From Arion vulgaris (lineage: Eukaryota > Mollusca > Gastropoda > Stylommatophora > Arionidae), in the NCBI GenBank assembly GCA_020796225.1, contig CM036762.1, positions 56,950,240 through 57,014,239 of the forward strand: 64,000 bases of DNA, written 5' to 3'. This document shows, piece by piece, positions 1 to 15,400 of this stretch (position 1 is the first letter of the stretch; the number at the start of each line of letters is the position of its first letter). The notes beneath the pieces were generated by a model. It saw only the letters and a list, made by a program, of their open reading frames with translations. It was not told where the DNA came from and did not search any database. Made by a program: the position numbers and the translations under genes.

Positions 1-100
1 TGAATCCCCATGGTGGGGACAGAAAATCTTGGGAGATTCATTACAACCAACATTTGATGTGAAGATAGTATTTGATCTCATCTGATAAAACAACCTCAGA
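1..100 (+). mobile_element. LINE 3' end fragment
   Basis: The GATTCATTACAACCAAC segment followed by a GATG-rich stretch matches the 3' tails of LINE fragments at 7900-8040 (+) and 2700-2770 (-). Only the 3' end is visible, with no coding capacity. Confidence 0.45.
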
Positions 101-204
101 GAAATAATATCATTTTTTTAAAATGGCTTGATGAATCAAAGTAAGGAAAAATAAAGAAGATGGGCAGAAGTAAATGAAGAAGACAAGTAATGGTAGTGCA
201 TGAA

Positions 205-340
205 TCCAATGAAAATCATGGCATATCCTTTACAGGACGTAGTCGTCAACCACAGTAAACGAGTCATTGATTTTCTATGGACCACCTAAACGTTCAGTAG
301 TTTGTCGTTGGTTTCTGAATGGTGAGGTCTATATTGTAAC
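205..340 (-). mobile_element. SINE family D, truncated copy
   Basis: Shares the blocks GGCATATCC-TTACAGGA, TCAACCACAGTAAA and TTTGAATGG/TTCTGAATGG with the fuller copy at 1170-1405. The tRNA-like head is missing. It lies beside the leftmost aminopeptidase exon. Confidence 0.45.
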
Positions 341-427
341 AAAATAGTAAATGAAAAAGTTTGAGACTGAAATAAACAAAATGATTACTGATATGTTTAT
401 AGCAATAGAAACAAAACTATAACAAAC

Positions 428-497
428 CATAGAGTCCTTGAGGCCACTTTAAAATTGCCAAATTAATAGATGCCATCAGAACTCGAGTGTAGCATTC
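428..497 (-). CDS. XPNPEP2: XPNPEP2-like exon p
   Basis: 70 nt after a CTTTGCAG acceptor, ending G|GTTTGT. It encodes ECYTRVLMASINLAIL then KWPQGLYG, like KEAYTRVLIGNI-L...FP in XPNPEP2. The next exon (HGTGHG block) is not in the remaining 427 bases, which are repeat sequence. Confidence 0.85.
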
Positions 498-3400
498 CTG
501 CAAAGAGAATAAATAAATAAAAACCCAAGACAAATTCAATAAAATGTTAATTGGAATTTAAATAATCAAAGCAAAATAAGATACATTGAAACACATTCTA
601 AACATGTTTATGAAAGAGAAAATAATGAGAAAATATTGCATATCATTATTTCTTTTAGTACAGCACAGTGTGGGGCAGATTAGCTAGCACAATATCTGGT
701 TTCATAAAACGTGTTGTAAGAACTCAGTAACGCATGGAAGGGAATGAGTTATTGATTTTCTTCACAGTTAATTTTCTCTTCACTTGTTCACCGGTCTTCA
801 ACCTTACTCTAAGAAATCTAAGAAAATTGTGCTTTTCAATCTAAAATTTACTAAATCAAGCTCTTACTAATATTATAAAATACTTGAATGAATCCTTCTT
901 CTTCTTCTTCTTCTTTGCGTTTGTTCTTACGACCAATTTTAATCACTCTTTGTGATATGTTTGATCTTTGCCAAGAACGTGTATACGTTGCACATTGGTT
1001 TGGTAGGCCCCTAATTGCATAGACTTCTACACACTTAGGACATGTGCATCCGTTTTCAGCCAAACCTTCTTAGTTGCCTCTTACGACATATGTGGCAGGT
1101 AACAGTAGTTCTATTCTTTACACCCCAAATTTGAGCGCCGGTAACCACATGGGTGACTTGAATAGATGAAACTTGTGGCATATCCCTTACAGGATATCAC
1201 CATCAACCACAGTAAATGAGTCGCTGATTATGCACCACTTATATGTATAGTAGTTTGCCATCGCTTTATGAATGGTTAGGTCTATTTTTACCGTTCATAA
1301 AAATCCACCGACAAATTTGCTTCCATACTGTCCGCCACAGAGTTTGAACAAGATACTCTAGGGTTTTAATCAAGCTCACTACCCCTAAGCTACAGACGCC
1401 CACAAAATACTTACCACATCTAAATACTTAGTAGATAACATTTACTAACAGAATCATAACAAATTTACCTTGTGGTAACTTGTTGGATTACCAAAGTGTA
1501 TAGTACGAGTTACATCTGTGGTTCCATCCCTGTAATGGGTTATCCAGTGGATATTAATCAATTGAAGCTACAGCTATATTTACATTAAAAAACTATTTAT
1601 TGCAATCCAACGAGGAATCAAACATATTTTAAAAATAGTTCAACAATTTCAATTTTTTTTTCTGAAATAAAATATATCATCTCAGCACTTTCTCTAATTG
1701 TGTAAATTTGACTGCTTTTATAAAATATAATTATTTCTAGATACACATATTTAAATTTTTGATACTAAAGAATAAAATGTTTATTAGCGCTAAAAGAAAA
1801 TAGTAAAAAAAATTTTTTCTTAAAACCATGTCAACGCAGCAGCAAAATATATTTGGCAACCAAAATTAGGTTTTAAAAACCAAAAAATTAAAGTCTAATT
1901 TTTAATGTCAGACTATCTATTCTCTAATCCTGTTTGCCTTTCAGCGTCAGGTCAAAAAAGGAGACACCTGGAGTGAGCCTCTCTATGCGTCTTGTCTTTC
2001 TTTCTCTTCTCCAGTCCTGGTTTGCCTCACAGCTCCAGGGTATGAAGAGTTTTCTAGAACATGCATTTATGTGTGCTTCATAAATAGTGTGTCTGAAGCA
2101 CACACAAAAGCCCGTGCTAGCTGTTAATTTGCATATGATGTTATTGTAAGGAAATATTAAAATATAGAAAAAATGAAAGTCTTACAATAGACCTATAACC
2201 TTGTATCTCTGAGAACAAATTAAATTTAAATAATTCAATTTCTCACAGATAAATAACACTTACAGGTATTGTCCGCCAGAGTCAAGTAGGTAGAGACTGT
2301 CTGTGGATATGACCTTATCAGTAATATTACCAGGTCGATAATGGATAATAGCTCCATTGGAACCATACCCAGATATAGTATCAAAACTTAATCCTCTGTT
2401 GTACTCCAACTGACTAGACAAATAGATGAAATACAATACATATGACAAATGTTATCGAAAAAATTGATAAATAATAAAGATCTTACATATTTTGAAATTG
2501 AAAGTTTAAAATATTATTTGTTTGCTAGGCAAATTGTGTTAGGCTGTGAGTGTTTTGGAGATGGAAAAAAAAAGGTAGTCAATAAATCAGATGCTGACAC
2601 TTGTCACATATTTAGTTCAGAAATGTCATCATCAATTAGTATAATAATATTTTGTTACATCTTTTCTTACAGTTTCCATTCATCTTACTATTATAATATA
2701 TTCCATTCATCTTCATCATCATCAGGTGCCGTCTCCACATCGAAGGTTGGCTGCAATGAATCTCAGCATCCTCTGTCTTTCGCCTTGGTGTTGCACACTG
2801 TTAGACTGTAACCTGTCCATTTCTTAAAGTTTCCCTCCCACTTATCTCTCGGTCTTCCTCTTCCCCCTCAACTTTCCCCTCTAGTAAATGTTTTACCATG
2901 GTGTCATGTCTTTTTATGTGCCCAAAATACTTTACCTGTCTGAATTTTATTTCTCTTAATAATTGTTTCTTCATGCCTAGTTTTCCTAAAACTTGTTTAT
3001 TTGTCTGTTTTTCTGTCCATGAAACTCTGCCTATTCTTCTATATATCCACATCTCAAATGCATCAATTTTGTCTTCTAACTGCTTGTTCATTGTCCATGT
3101 TTCAGAGCCATACATTAATATAGGATATATATAGCATTTGATCATTCTCATTTTTAGCCTGCTTGTGATTTGTTTGGATGTCAGTAATTTTCTCATACTA
3201 TTGAAATTATCCTTGGCCATTCCTATTCTCTTTTTAATTTCTGTTATACATCTGCCATTATCTGTTATCATCTGATCAAGATATAAGAAGCTTTTTACTT
3301 GATGTAGTAAAAAGCTTCTTATATCTTACTTTTAAAATATATTCCATTCATCTTACATGTGAAGCATCCAGAAGGGCAGGTTTCGGTATGAGTGGATGTC

Positions 3401-6400
3401 GTCTATAGAAGTTTCTAACCTCCAGTGGCTTACGTGGATATACTGTCCTGGGCATGCGGGTGTTTACGGTAATGAGAGAGCGGACAGGCTTGCATCAACA
3501 ATTGGGGAGTTGAAGATGGATAAGGGGGATATTCTTCAGTCTCTTCGCGACTGCCTGTTAGATGAGGACACTAAAATCGATGTTGAATCGATCAAGCGAT
3601 TTAAGCAGTTTGGAGTTACCCGTTGTTCAAGTCGAACTGGATGCCTGAGAGGCAGAGTGAGAGGTGTGTTTAATCAGCGAGCCACAGGAACCATTAGTAT
3701 GCATACTCTTCAATATCTGTTGGGGGAGAATGAGCACCTATGGGTCTGCCTGTAGTGCAATGACGTCAGTTTAGTAACCAATAACCAATATTCATCTTAC
3801 TGTTATAATTCTTCGTTTTAATTAATGTTACTCCTTCATTTTGTTTCCCACAATACCTCTCACTTTGTGTCTATCTCTCTCTTTCTCTCTCCCCCCTCTC
3901 TCTCTCTCTCTCTTTCTCTATTTCTATGTGTGTACATGTGCAAGCTCATCTTCCTATGTATTATTATTTAATTCATTTATTAATATGTGGGTTCTGTGCC
4001 CCTTTCTATGTCACTTTTTGAGCTCACTACATTCCAAGTCTAGCCAAGAAACAATGTTAGTGAAATAGTAACAGAATGAACTACTATATATTTACAGTCT
4101 TCGATTGTCCAGTTCAGTTGCTGCTGTGACCTCTGTCCAATACTTTCCTGTCTTGATCTTTAAGTAAAATGAAACAATATTTATGGTTAGTAGTTGAAGA
4201 AGAGGAAGGCCATGGAGAAGATGGATTCAGGATGTAACTGATGGTTTGAACATGCGGCTGCAGAGGCAGAACATCCGGCCTATGAGAGAGGAAATTTCCC
4301 GGAGGACTGTTGGGGTAGCAAAGTTCTGCTCAGGACAAGCTATTTGAAAATTACTTTCACCTCAGTATATTTTAAATATATGTCAACAATATAATAGTGC
4401 AGATGTATTAGAACATGTGGGATGGATTAGCGTATGCATAAGCGTTTGCCCTTCAACTCGGATACAAGAGGGTTGTGGGTTCAAGCTCACACATAAAAAT
4501 TCCTCTTCAACTGGGAATCAAGTCAAGACTAGGAAACAAGTATACAAAGCACTGTAATAAACAGATCCTAACTAATAAATACAAAAAAGTTGTAAAACAT
4601 ACCTCATTCTCTAAAAATGCCAGAAACTTGACAAGTGCAGCTGAATCTCTATTCTGTTGTTGTTTGCAAAATAAAATAAGCAAATAATTACCAGACATCC
4701 AATTTCAACATAGAAAATTAAAACTACTAAAAGTTACAATCATTCTATACAAATAGAGAAATTTATTTCATTGAATAATTTTATTTTCGGGGTCTCTGTG
4801 GCTGAGTGGTTAAGCCCTTTGCCTTGCGAGTCGAAGGTCGTGGTTCGAATCCAGACCGCGCCTTCTGTTCATGAGTGCAATTTTTCCAGAGACCCTAGGA
4901 TTGTTGCCGGAGCTATGGAGTTTGTGCTTTGTACAATACTCTCGGCAGGTGGCGTGCCATTTCTGCGGAGAAGGACCGAGCCATATGTGGTAAAACCCGG
5001 TGCAATGAAGTCAATCCTTCAGCTTCGGCTTTATCTTCTAACTAGAAAAATTCCAGAATTTCCACATTTTCCTGTTACTTTTAGTTCTTTGTTGATAGTG
5101 CTTAAAAACAATAATTGATAAATAAAACAATGATATGTCTATTGCATTTAAAGATGGAACATGTATAGACTTAATCAGTGTGCAAGGATATTGATTTGGA
5201 GAATTGAACTAAACTGATCAATATTTATTCCACCAATAATAATAGCAACAATAAATAAGATCATCTATCTACATCTTTATCCTCTTTGTGTGCCTGCCTG
5301 CCCAGCGTGTTCATAGTGCGTTGGATGACTGGTGACAAGCCCTCTGTGAGTGCGGTTCAATTTCGCGGCCTGGCAGAAAAGCCACAGGTCCCCCAGATTT
5401 ACAGTGTTCATGGCACCGAACTGAAAGATTACAATGTCCATGGCACCGAGCCGAAGAGCTGAAAGCTCGAGTGCTTCTAGATCGGGAAGAAAACAAAAAT
5501 GATGCATAGTTTGTTTTAAAAGCTCTTCATCTGTTACCACATGTAGCCAAATAATTTGTAGGATTCTTCTTAAAAATGTATTTTGGAATGTCTCCAGCTT
5601 GTTTATGATGTTGTCTGTCACTTTTCCAGCATTCACTATTGTATAATAACAAACCCAGGATACTGGTTCTATATTATATATATATATATATATATTACTA
5701 CCATATAATATTTTTTATACTTTAGATATTAAGTACAAATCAAACATGCTTAAAAATAGGATACAGCAGTTAAATAAACAATAAAAATAATTATGCAAAT
5801 TTCTGTTTAAAATTTGTATATTGAATACAGGAGAGAAACTTACATACGCCTTTTGCATGCCTGCTCTCTCCACTTTATTTTTCTGAGATTTCTGCAGAGC
5901 TATGGGTGACTTATCAATGGTCTGATTTGTCTGTGGATGGAATAGGTTATCTCTCAAGTAAAACATTTATAGCTTTCAGCAACACAAACTTCAATAGTTG
6001 TTATAAATACTCATTTTATTACAAGTCTATAAAGTTATAAATCTGTTTTATCTTGATGCTTCATGTTGTTAAATATTGTTGAATGGCGAAATACGTAATA
6101 ACAAAGTACTGCAGTTTCCATCAATATTAAATATTGTATGGAGCTAAAGTTATCATTGATGGACAAAGTAGCCTATGTTGTTCAGGATGCTGTGATTCTT
6201 AGATTTTGCCTAATCTTCAGTTTCTTGGCTGTTCTCAAGCTCTCAGATCATTCTCTTTTGCAATCATTTAGAATTGTCAGAGGTGGACTTTAGAGTTGAC
6301 ATCCTAACAGCCATAATGTGATAACTTGAAGCACATAACAATAATAGCTCTCCGCTGCAAGTGATGATGATAACAACCTCAAATGTGTACTGTTTCACCT

Positions 6401-9400
6401 CTCTGGTGTATGTGGAGGTGACTGTAGTACCCAATCCTGGAACACAATTCCGATCATAGGTGCACACACTTGATTTGTATATATTGATTTTAGTCTGTGT
6501 CCTGTAAATTGATGACCTCAAGAACAACTGTTTAAGGGAATCAAATAGTTCAATACAGGTAGAAAATAAATTCTGTTATCAAATCCATGAAAAATGATGC
6601 AATGGTCAGTTTCTGCGACACTAGCTGGAACAATTTGAAGAACAAGATAACCCAATAGATACTTACTTCAGTAGCTAGATATATAGCATAGTTTGCATCA
6701 TAGGTAATCCATACTTTGTCTGTGCTTGTAATACTTGTTAGTGCTGTTTCAATTTCATTCTGGATGTAATTTAGCACCTGCAGAAATATTTTATAATAGT
6801 GTAATTAATTTAACATAAAAATATAAATTATAACATACTGTTATTGATATTAAATGTGACTGAATTAACACATAAACCATAGTTATTTATCAATAGTTGA
6901 TGAGCAAATCACAACAAAGTAAAACTTAAATTAATAGAATGAGATACTGAGAATTATTTTACTGCAACAAAGTTCATTCTTTGTTGTGTTGTGTTGCAGT
7001 TTAAAGGAGGAATGTAATATCTGAATGTTTGTGCCTGAAGCATCAATTTTCAGCGCAACATATTTTCGACAGGATTTGGCCTTTCCTCACTTAGTCAGAC
7101 TGCAGGGATATGGCCTTATACCAGGTGTACAGCTTGGAGGTGGTGTATGGTGATGGTCAGTTCTGGTTCACTGACACTCGCTTGTCATATCATTTATTGT
7201 GTATTAAATCCACAAAGCTCATTTGAAAAATACAAATAAAAATGTTTTAAAAATATTAGCTTAAACACAAATTAGATGAAATAGACAACAGTATAAAACG
7301 AAGACAATGATGAAAATAAAACAAAAGACAAGGTTGTAAGTAGATAATGAGAATATGTTCCATATAATCAGCACTGTTGGACGAAGTGAAAGAAAAAACT
7401 ACTAAAGAAAGACTGTAACAATTATGAGTGCAAAGGAAAATACCAAAGAAATAAATGTTAGACAAAAAATGTATTTTGGTTACATTTAAAGACATTTTAG
7501 GAGAACCGCAATAGCATAGTTTTTAGTGTGATTGCTTCTTTGGTGCATGGTCCAGTGTTCAATTCCACAGGTGGAGTGGAATCTGTTTCTGACTGTAGCA
7601 ACTACCAGGTCAACCCAGTATCAACTGGGCACCAGAGAAGCACTAGGAAGTAAAGGCAGCAGATGTGATCACATGTGCTGCTGGCCAAATCACCAATTAC
7701 GGCCAATGGTCAACAAAAAATATGGGCCTAACAAATTCTGCAATATATCTCATGGTATGAAAACAGGTTCCTGCACATTGTTTAAATCCATATTGAATGG
7801 GGTGGCTGAAGGAAAGAGAGAAACAGAAAGAAGGATATAATTCGGAGGAGAACATCAATAGGCATACAGTCATCAGCTTGTCAGAGTGTACCATCAGGGC
7901 AATAAACAGAGTTTGTTGAAAATTCATTACAGCCAACTTTTTATATGGAGACGGCATAAAATGAGGATGATGATTGAGGATGATGATGATTGAGGATGAT
8001 GATGATTGAGGATGATGATGATTAAGGATAAAGGGTCTAAAGTCAAAGGATTGACTTCATTGCACCGGTTTCCCCATATGGCCCTGTCCCTCTCTGCAGA
8101 ATGGCATGCATCTGCCAAGAGTATTGCACAAAGCATGAGCTCTGTAGCTCAGGCAGCAGTCCTATGGGTCTCTGGAAAAAATGTACCAATGAACAGAATG
8201 GCACAGTCCAGATTCGAAGCCTAACCTTCAGAATGTGAGATGAGGGCATAACCACTTTGCCACAGAGACCCCCGGATTAAGGATAATGATGCAAATATAA
8301 CAGCTTTATCATTAGTAATTTCTGACTTGTGAACATGATTGTATAGCAAATCTTTCTCTCTGAGATATTCCTCTACCTCTACACACAGTTCTGTTTTTCC
8401 CTGACATGACCCAGTGTTAGATGTTCCCAGGTGCTGTTCTAAAGTTACATTTGTCTCAGAATCACTGGGTTGCGTCTTGAGTCGTATATCTTTGTCAATA
8501 ATATACAATCTGTGGAAATAATTTCTCTCATTTTAAACAGTATTGTTCTGTTCTCAGTCATAAGGCAAAGAAAGGAGATATTAAAAGTTAAAATAGAAAT
8601 AAAACTATATTCATCTTGTTTCTCTAATACCGTTCTGCCTGACAGCGTCAGGATAAGAAGAGATTTCTAGAATCATTTTTGTATGGGCTTTGTACATGTA
8701 GTCTTTCACTGTCTCTGTAATTACTGTTGTCCACATTTTGCATGGATGACCTTTTACTTTGTATCCACTGTATCTGGGTAGTATAACCTCTTGAGGCAAT
8801 GTCCGTCGGTAATCTGCTTAAGTGGCCAAACCAGTTAATTTTTTGTTTTTTAATGAGGTCCAGTACTGGTGTTGTATTCTATTTTAACCATGATGTCTTG
8901 TTTCCTAAATCGATCATTTCTTGATACTCGCAGCAATCTGTGTATAGACACTTCATTTCTGTAATGACTAAGTATTCTTTTGTTAATTGATGTTTGTCAA
9001 CATTTAAGTTTGGTACTGATAGCATAATGTAAAAAAAATAATAACAAAGTAAAAGTAATAAATAACATTATTTATTAGTAAAATATGTTTCCCAGATTGT
9101 ATTCCCCAACAGACAGATGTAGAATCAAAATACAGAAAGCAGAAAAAAGATTCACAAAAATGTGTTCAACAAGAATTGCTAAGAATTTCTTCTTCTTTTT
9201 CTTCTTTTGTCATCACACTATTACCGGTTTGTTGCCCAGTGTTTGGGTTTTCTGTTTTTGTCTTGCGCTGTTCTGGAGACGTGGGTGATTGTAATTTTTG
9301 CTTTTGATAGGATTCTGCTATGCCATCTAACCATCTTTTTCGAGGTCTTCCTCTCGCCTTCTTTCCTGATGTTTATAGTTCATAAGTGCAGTTCCAACTT

Positions 9401-12400
9401 CACTGCAATGGGTCACCCCATAATTGCTCCGTTCCTGTGCCAATGAAAATCACACAAAATGCTAACAACTGTGAAATGTTTCCTGTGTGAGCTAATTCCA
9501 GAATGAAACAGCCGTGTACCGCCACAAAAAGCAACCTGAACCGCATAAAATGCATATGGCCATCGCTAATGTAGCAACACAAAACTGTTCAACACTTGAA
9601 CTGCAATTCTTGTCGAAGGAACATCAATCACGACAAAATCCAGCTTTCTGCACCCGCAATAGAACTGCATACGGCAGATTGAGTTTGTTCGTCATAACCG
9701 CTGTCCGCCATTTTCTGAATACAGACAACAAACACACGGTTGACACAGCAAAAAGCATTCCATGTAACATTCATAGTTCACACCGTTGTTCAAGCACTAA
9801 CTCAGTAGCTCGGCAAACGAAACCGGAAAATACCCTGCCAAACATGGCGGAAATGCGCTAGCAAAGTCGTGTTCAGAATCAAACAGTCCTGACTCTGAAT
9901 GGCCCTCCCGCATTCCGCCATTCCTGATGTTCTGTTGTAGAAGACTTTGTATACTGTGGAGTTTGGATGCATTCTAATGAAGTGGCCAAACCACTTCATT
10001 CTTTGTTTCTCAATGTAATTCAAGCAAGGTTCTGTGCCAATTTTCTTTCTTATGCTGATATTGGTGACTCTGTCTTTTCTGGTGTTGTTGGTAACTTTTC
10101 ACAGGCAGCGCATTTCACATGTAGTTATTTTGTGTGACCGCACTTTGCTCATTGTCCATGTTTGGCTCTGGTAACATAAAGTAGGTATGAATTTCTAATG
10201 TAGCAATTTCTAACGTAAGTAATCACCAAACCTGACTCTGGAATGCTCTACAATAGCATAGGACAAGAAAAATGGGTTGTAGAGAATGTCAGAACCTCTC
10301 AGGTTGAAGAGCCCTAGAAAATAGTAATCATCAAACAAACAATAAATGTATAAATTCATAAAAACTTTCCGCTTGATGTTAATGATAAATATTGACCATA
10401 AGTTTTTACAATAATCTGCAACTAGTTTTATTTTGTTATTTATGTGGTGATAACTTATGTGGCTAACCTCTTCATCAGCCTCTTCTCCCATCAATTTTTC
10501 CTGCTATCACAATCCGTTTTATTTCAGCATCCATAACAGTTTTCTTCACCTTGTCACCCTCAGCTTCATCCATGACATCTTCTTCTTTTCTCAGTTCTTC
10601 TTGACCAATTATAATCACTCGATGTTTGATCTACCAGAACTTGAAGGTTGCAAGCATAGCTTACGTTGGACTCATCATTTACACATATTAAATGCATTTT
10701 CTCAATATTTCCAACATTATGCTATCATTGTCATACCTGGACAGAGATAGAAGAAAACTAGTCATGACAGAGATGAAGTGTCTATGCAGAATGCTGGGCG
10801 TATAAAAAAAGACTGGTTTAGAAATGAAGACATCTGGAAGAAAAGTCAGTACAACATCAGTAACAATAAATTAAATTGTTCGGCCACATAAGCAGATTAC
10901 CAACAGACAGTACACCTCAAACAGCAATGTTACTCTGATACAGTGGATGCAAGGCAAAAGGCTATCTACACAAAGGGAACCTCAGAGATAACATAGGGAT
11001 AAAACCACTGTTTATGAAGCACAAAAGCTTGTTCTAGAAATCTCTTCTTATCCTGACGCTGTGAGGCAAAACAGGATTAAAGAAAAGAAGAAGAAGTATG
11101 AGATTTCTGAAAAAAAAATCATAGTAACTGCTTCATTTCCAAAAACATAATTGTAACAGCTGTAAAATGTGTGCATGGTGGTATATTTTTTAATTAAAAC
11201 TCATTAACTAAGTGGCTACTAATGTTTTATTTTTTTTAAATATGTGCACAGAGTGTGGTAGAGACTAGTAATTTGATTACAGGAACTCAAAGATTCAATA
11301 TAATGGCTACTTACAGGCAATCTCATAGTACTTTTATTATAGAAACTCAAAGGCTCAATATAACGGCTACTTACAGGCAATCTCATCCAAGGAGGTGACA
11401 ACAAATGCAGAGACACCTTTACTAGTCAGATTTGCCCTCAAGTTTTTAACTTTGTCTTGCCAGCTTACACCTGTGTAGAAATATTTGTTAATGTCCTAGT
11501 AATGTTCAGAACTATTGATATTAATTGTTTCACAAAAATTATCATCATTAAATTGCATTATCATTTTCTAGTAGCTTGACTATAATATAATATTATTTTA
11601 ACTAGCTTCACTATAATATAATATTATTTTAACTCTTTCCATACCATAAAGTTTGTTCTACTTGATTTTGTAGAGTATAACAATCAGAGATCTTAGCACA
11701 CCTTGTATCAAAGACCAGGATACATCATTGATTAACCCCTTCACCCTTCTGACTCCCAGTAGTCGTTACAATGACGCAAAGCCAGTATACTTGCTTATTT
11801 CAGTATGCATCAAATGATAGAAGAAAACTAGTCACGACAGAGATGAAATGTCTTTGCAGAATGCTAGGGTAACAAGAAGAGACCGGTTGAGAAATGAAGA
11901 CATCAGGAAAAAGTGGGTATAACATCAGTACTAGACTTCATCAAGAAACAACAAATTAAATGGTTCGCCACGTAAGCAGATTACCAACAGACAGTGCACC
12001 TCAAAGAGCGATGATGCTCCGATACAATGGATACAAGACAAAAGGTCGGCCACGCAAAATATGGACCTCAAAGTTAACAGAGATGACGAAAGACACTATT
12101 TGTGAGACGCACATAAAAGCCCATTCTAGAAATCTCTTCTTATCCTGACGCTGTGAGACAAAACAGAATTGAAGAAAAGAGAAGAAAAGAAATATTGCAA
12201 AATGAATGAGTCCAGAAATATAAAAATATTACATAGTGAAATGGTTAATACCATCTTTGTTCTCCTTATCACCATTCTTGTACCACCATCATTGTATTTC
12301 ACACTATTGTTCCCCTATGTTATGTCCAATCTCCATGTAATCTAAGCTTACCAACAAATCATATCTTACCAGCAAATGATAGCTTAAGGGCATTAATGTT

Positions 12401-15400
12401 ACTTCTTGGCTGTTCTGGTTGAACCCCTTTCCATGCTTCATCTACTGGGTTTTCTCTAATAGCCTGAAGTTGAAGTTGATGTGGTAGTTTCTGCATGTCA
12501 TTTTTCAAGTTGTTGAAAGATGCTAAGCAGAAAAATATACAGACAGTATGAGTGAAATAAAACATGATAGTACAAATCAATGAAGTATATATAAAAGTTT
12601 TAGTCTGTTGAATCCATATTAGTCTAGTAGTCTCTGTGGCTAAGTGGTCAAGCCATTGCCTTGAACCACAAAGGTCATAGGTTTGAATCTGGTCTGCACC
12701 ATTCTGTTCATGAGTGCATTTTTTTCAGATATCCAAAGGATTGTTGCCAGAGCTATGGATTTTGTGCTTTGTGCAATACTCTCAGAAGGTGGTAAGTCAT
12801 TTCTACGAAGAGTGATCTCCATATGAGGTAAGATCCGGTGCTGAGTGTGCACTTAAACGTTTAAGTTTCTTGCATATATATGGTCAAATGACTCACAAGT
12901 ATTGAAGTGGGAAGCAAATGGGTCAAGAAAAAAAAAAGGATGGTTTAGGGAAGTACTGAAAGGAACCTTATGGAGAGAGGCAAGAAATAAGGGTCTCAAT
13001 TCCATAGTAGAGATTGAATGAGTTTCCAGGATAGAGCGGTATAGAGGTATTGTATGCCCTATGTAACATATAACGGTACATGAGGAATACAATATAGTCA
13101 AATACTAATGACCTAATACAATACAAGACCTAAGCAGAACAGACCAGGTCATTATATTTCGACTACGCACTGGACACTGCAGACTCGACAAACACTTATG
13201 CAGACTAAAAATAAGTCAAACAGCTCTCTGCTAGTGTCAACAGGCGGAACAGACACCAGAGCATATCCTGCAAGACTGTCCTCTCCTGGGTGAGCTGAGC
13301 TGAAAACTAAACTTTGAGGAAACCTGACAGACCTGAAGCTGACTGCCCAGTTTGTGGTCCACAGTATATTAAGTGCATGAACAGAGATCGCTGAAGAAGA
13401 AGAAGAAGAAGAAGAAGAAAAAGAAATACTAATAACAAAAGGACATGCATATAAACAAGTGTCAATCTATATGTGAACACACACATTCATACATAGAAGC
13501 CTAAGAAGATAATATGTTAGGTATATCTTATGGTATTTAGTCTTACTATGTGGGATCAATGTCCTGTCAACACCAACATATGAGCCAGTATTTTCAATTT
13601 GATCATCAAGCCATTTTGCATAACTGGGTGTGTCAGGCAGCCCTGAAATAAAACCATAATTGAAACATCTGTTTACTATATTGTTTCTCTATGTGTATGC
13701 TTGTTATGAATGCTAATTTATATTATTAATCTGTGTCGTTTCTGTTCAGTTTCTCACATAAGATATTGAATTTCAAAAAATTAATTAAGAAATAGAAGCC
13801 ACAATACAAAAATGTTTTTTTTTCCCAAAATATAGTAAGAACTAGCTAACTTTTCTTCTGAACTGATTAGATCAGGTCATGTTTTGGCTCTGTTCCTTTA
13901 TTATCCTGTCATATTGTGATATCTGTACATATTTGTCATGTAGTGGTGTCTGAATGTATCCCACTCTCATGTCATATTGTGATATCTGTACATTTTTGTC
14001 ATGTAGTAGTCATGTAGTGATATATGCACGTATTTGTACAGCTGAATGTCCAAATATGAACAGTACACCTGAACGAAGCAGGACTTTTTGGCGCCGCCGT
14101 TTTGGCGCGACCGTTTTGGCGCTGGATTTTTTGGCGCAGAGCCGTTTTGGCGTCATTTAAAAATAACTTCATATTTAACTTAATGTTTATAAATAACTGT
14201 TTTCAATAAATTATAAATTTTTAATAAATCCAATCCAATGCAAAATATATAAATTAAAAAACGTTTAACGAATACTGTTAAATATTTTACTTTTAGCCAA
14301 TGCAAATAATCAACTTATAAAACCTGAATAAAGTTTAACGAATCTTGTTCAATATTTTACCTTTAATAAGTTTTCCGAAAGTCCGTGTTTTTAATCTATC
14401 CAAAAATTATGCGCAATCCTCTCAGTTTCAGTTTGGAATATCTTCATTGCACTCCGGACATGTCCATAGGTGCTGCGATATCCTTCGCAATATCTCCATC
14501 AGCGTCCAGCGACTGACCGTACCAGTTCTATTTTGATTGATGAGCCTACTCGTATACCTGTTGTACGTTCTTTTCTTGCACACCAATCTTCAAACCCAGT
14601 TCTCGCAATCTAGTAGTTGACGTGGATTGGTTTAGATGAAGGTCGCCAGAACTTTTTGGAATGGTCTGCACAGAGGCGCCCGCAGAAAATTTTCTAGGGA
14701 GGGGCAAAATATTTTTAGTAATGTTTTAATGTAGTTTTAATTTACTGTAGCGTATTTGTATGGTGAACGAACGGACAGGACACTGTAGTAATGAAGGGCA
14801 TACTGTAGCAACCAAATTTTTATTAACACAATATATGTATATAACCAAAAATATTACAACATAAATTTAAAATAAAATTTATTCTTTAAACAAGAACTGG
14901 AGTCGTCTGTTATCGCTACCAAACATATCTACAATTTTGTCCATAAAGTCTTTTTGTTGCAGTTCACTTTGTCTCTGTGTACGCTTAACATGCACAATCC
15001 AGACAGACGTTCATCTGACATTGTAGATCTAAGCCATGTTTTTACACGACGTAATGTGCTGAACGATCGCTCCACCGTACATGTTGTTGCTGGTAATGTT
15101 AGTAAAACTAGTAAGGCATACCTGACACTCGGATAAAACTTTGTAAAAGGTAACAAGTCGATGCAATCTTGGCTATTGTATTCTCGCGTTTTCCAAAAAT
15201 CAAACCAACTCAAGGCTTCAGTTTCAAAATTATCAATGTGGTATACCTGATTAATAGTAGACATTATATCCTTAAACTGTTGACGATTCAGTTTGCACAA
15301 TTTCGAAGGATGTAGCAACGCTAAGTTAAATTGTGCACTGTTGGCTTCACAAAATCGACTCTCCATTGAGTTAATTAGAGAATCTAAGTATGGAATGTAA

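Noticed and set aside
4789..4870. Functional tRNA-Ser/Leu gene
   Set aside because: Promoter boxes are present, but the cloverleaf is not complete, and the sequence continues into a body shared with three other copies; it is a SINE.
5931..5966. Longer version of aminopeptidase exon k
   Set aside because: It would need an acceptor in the wrong phase and lengthen a segment whose spacing already fits the family with the CATCCACAG acceptor.
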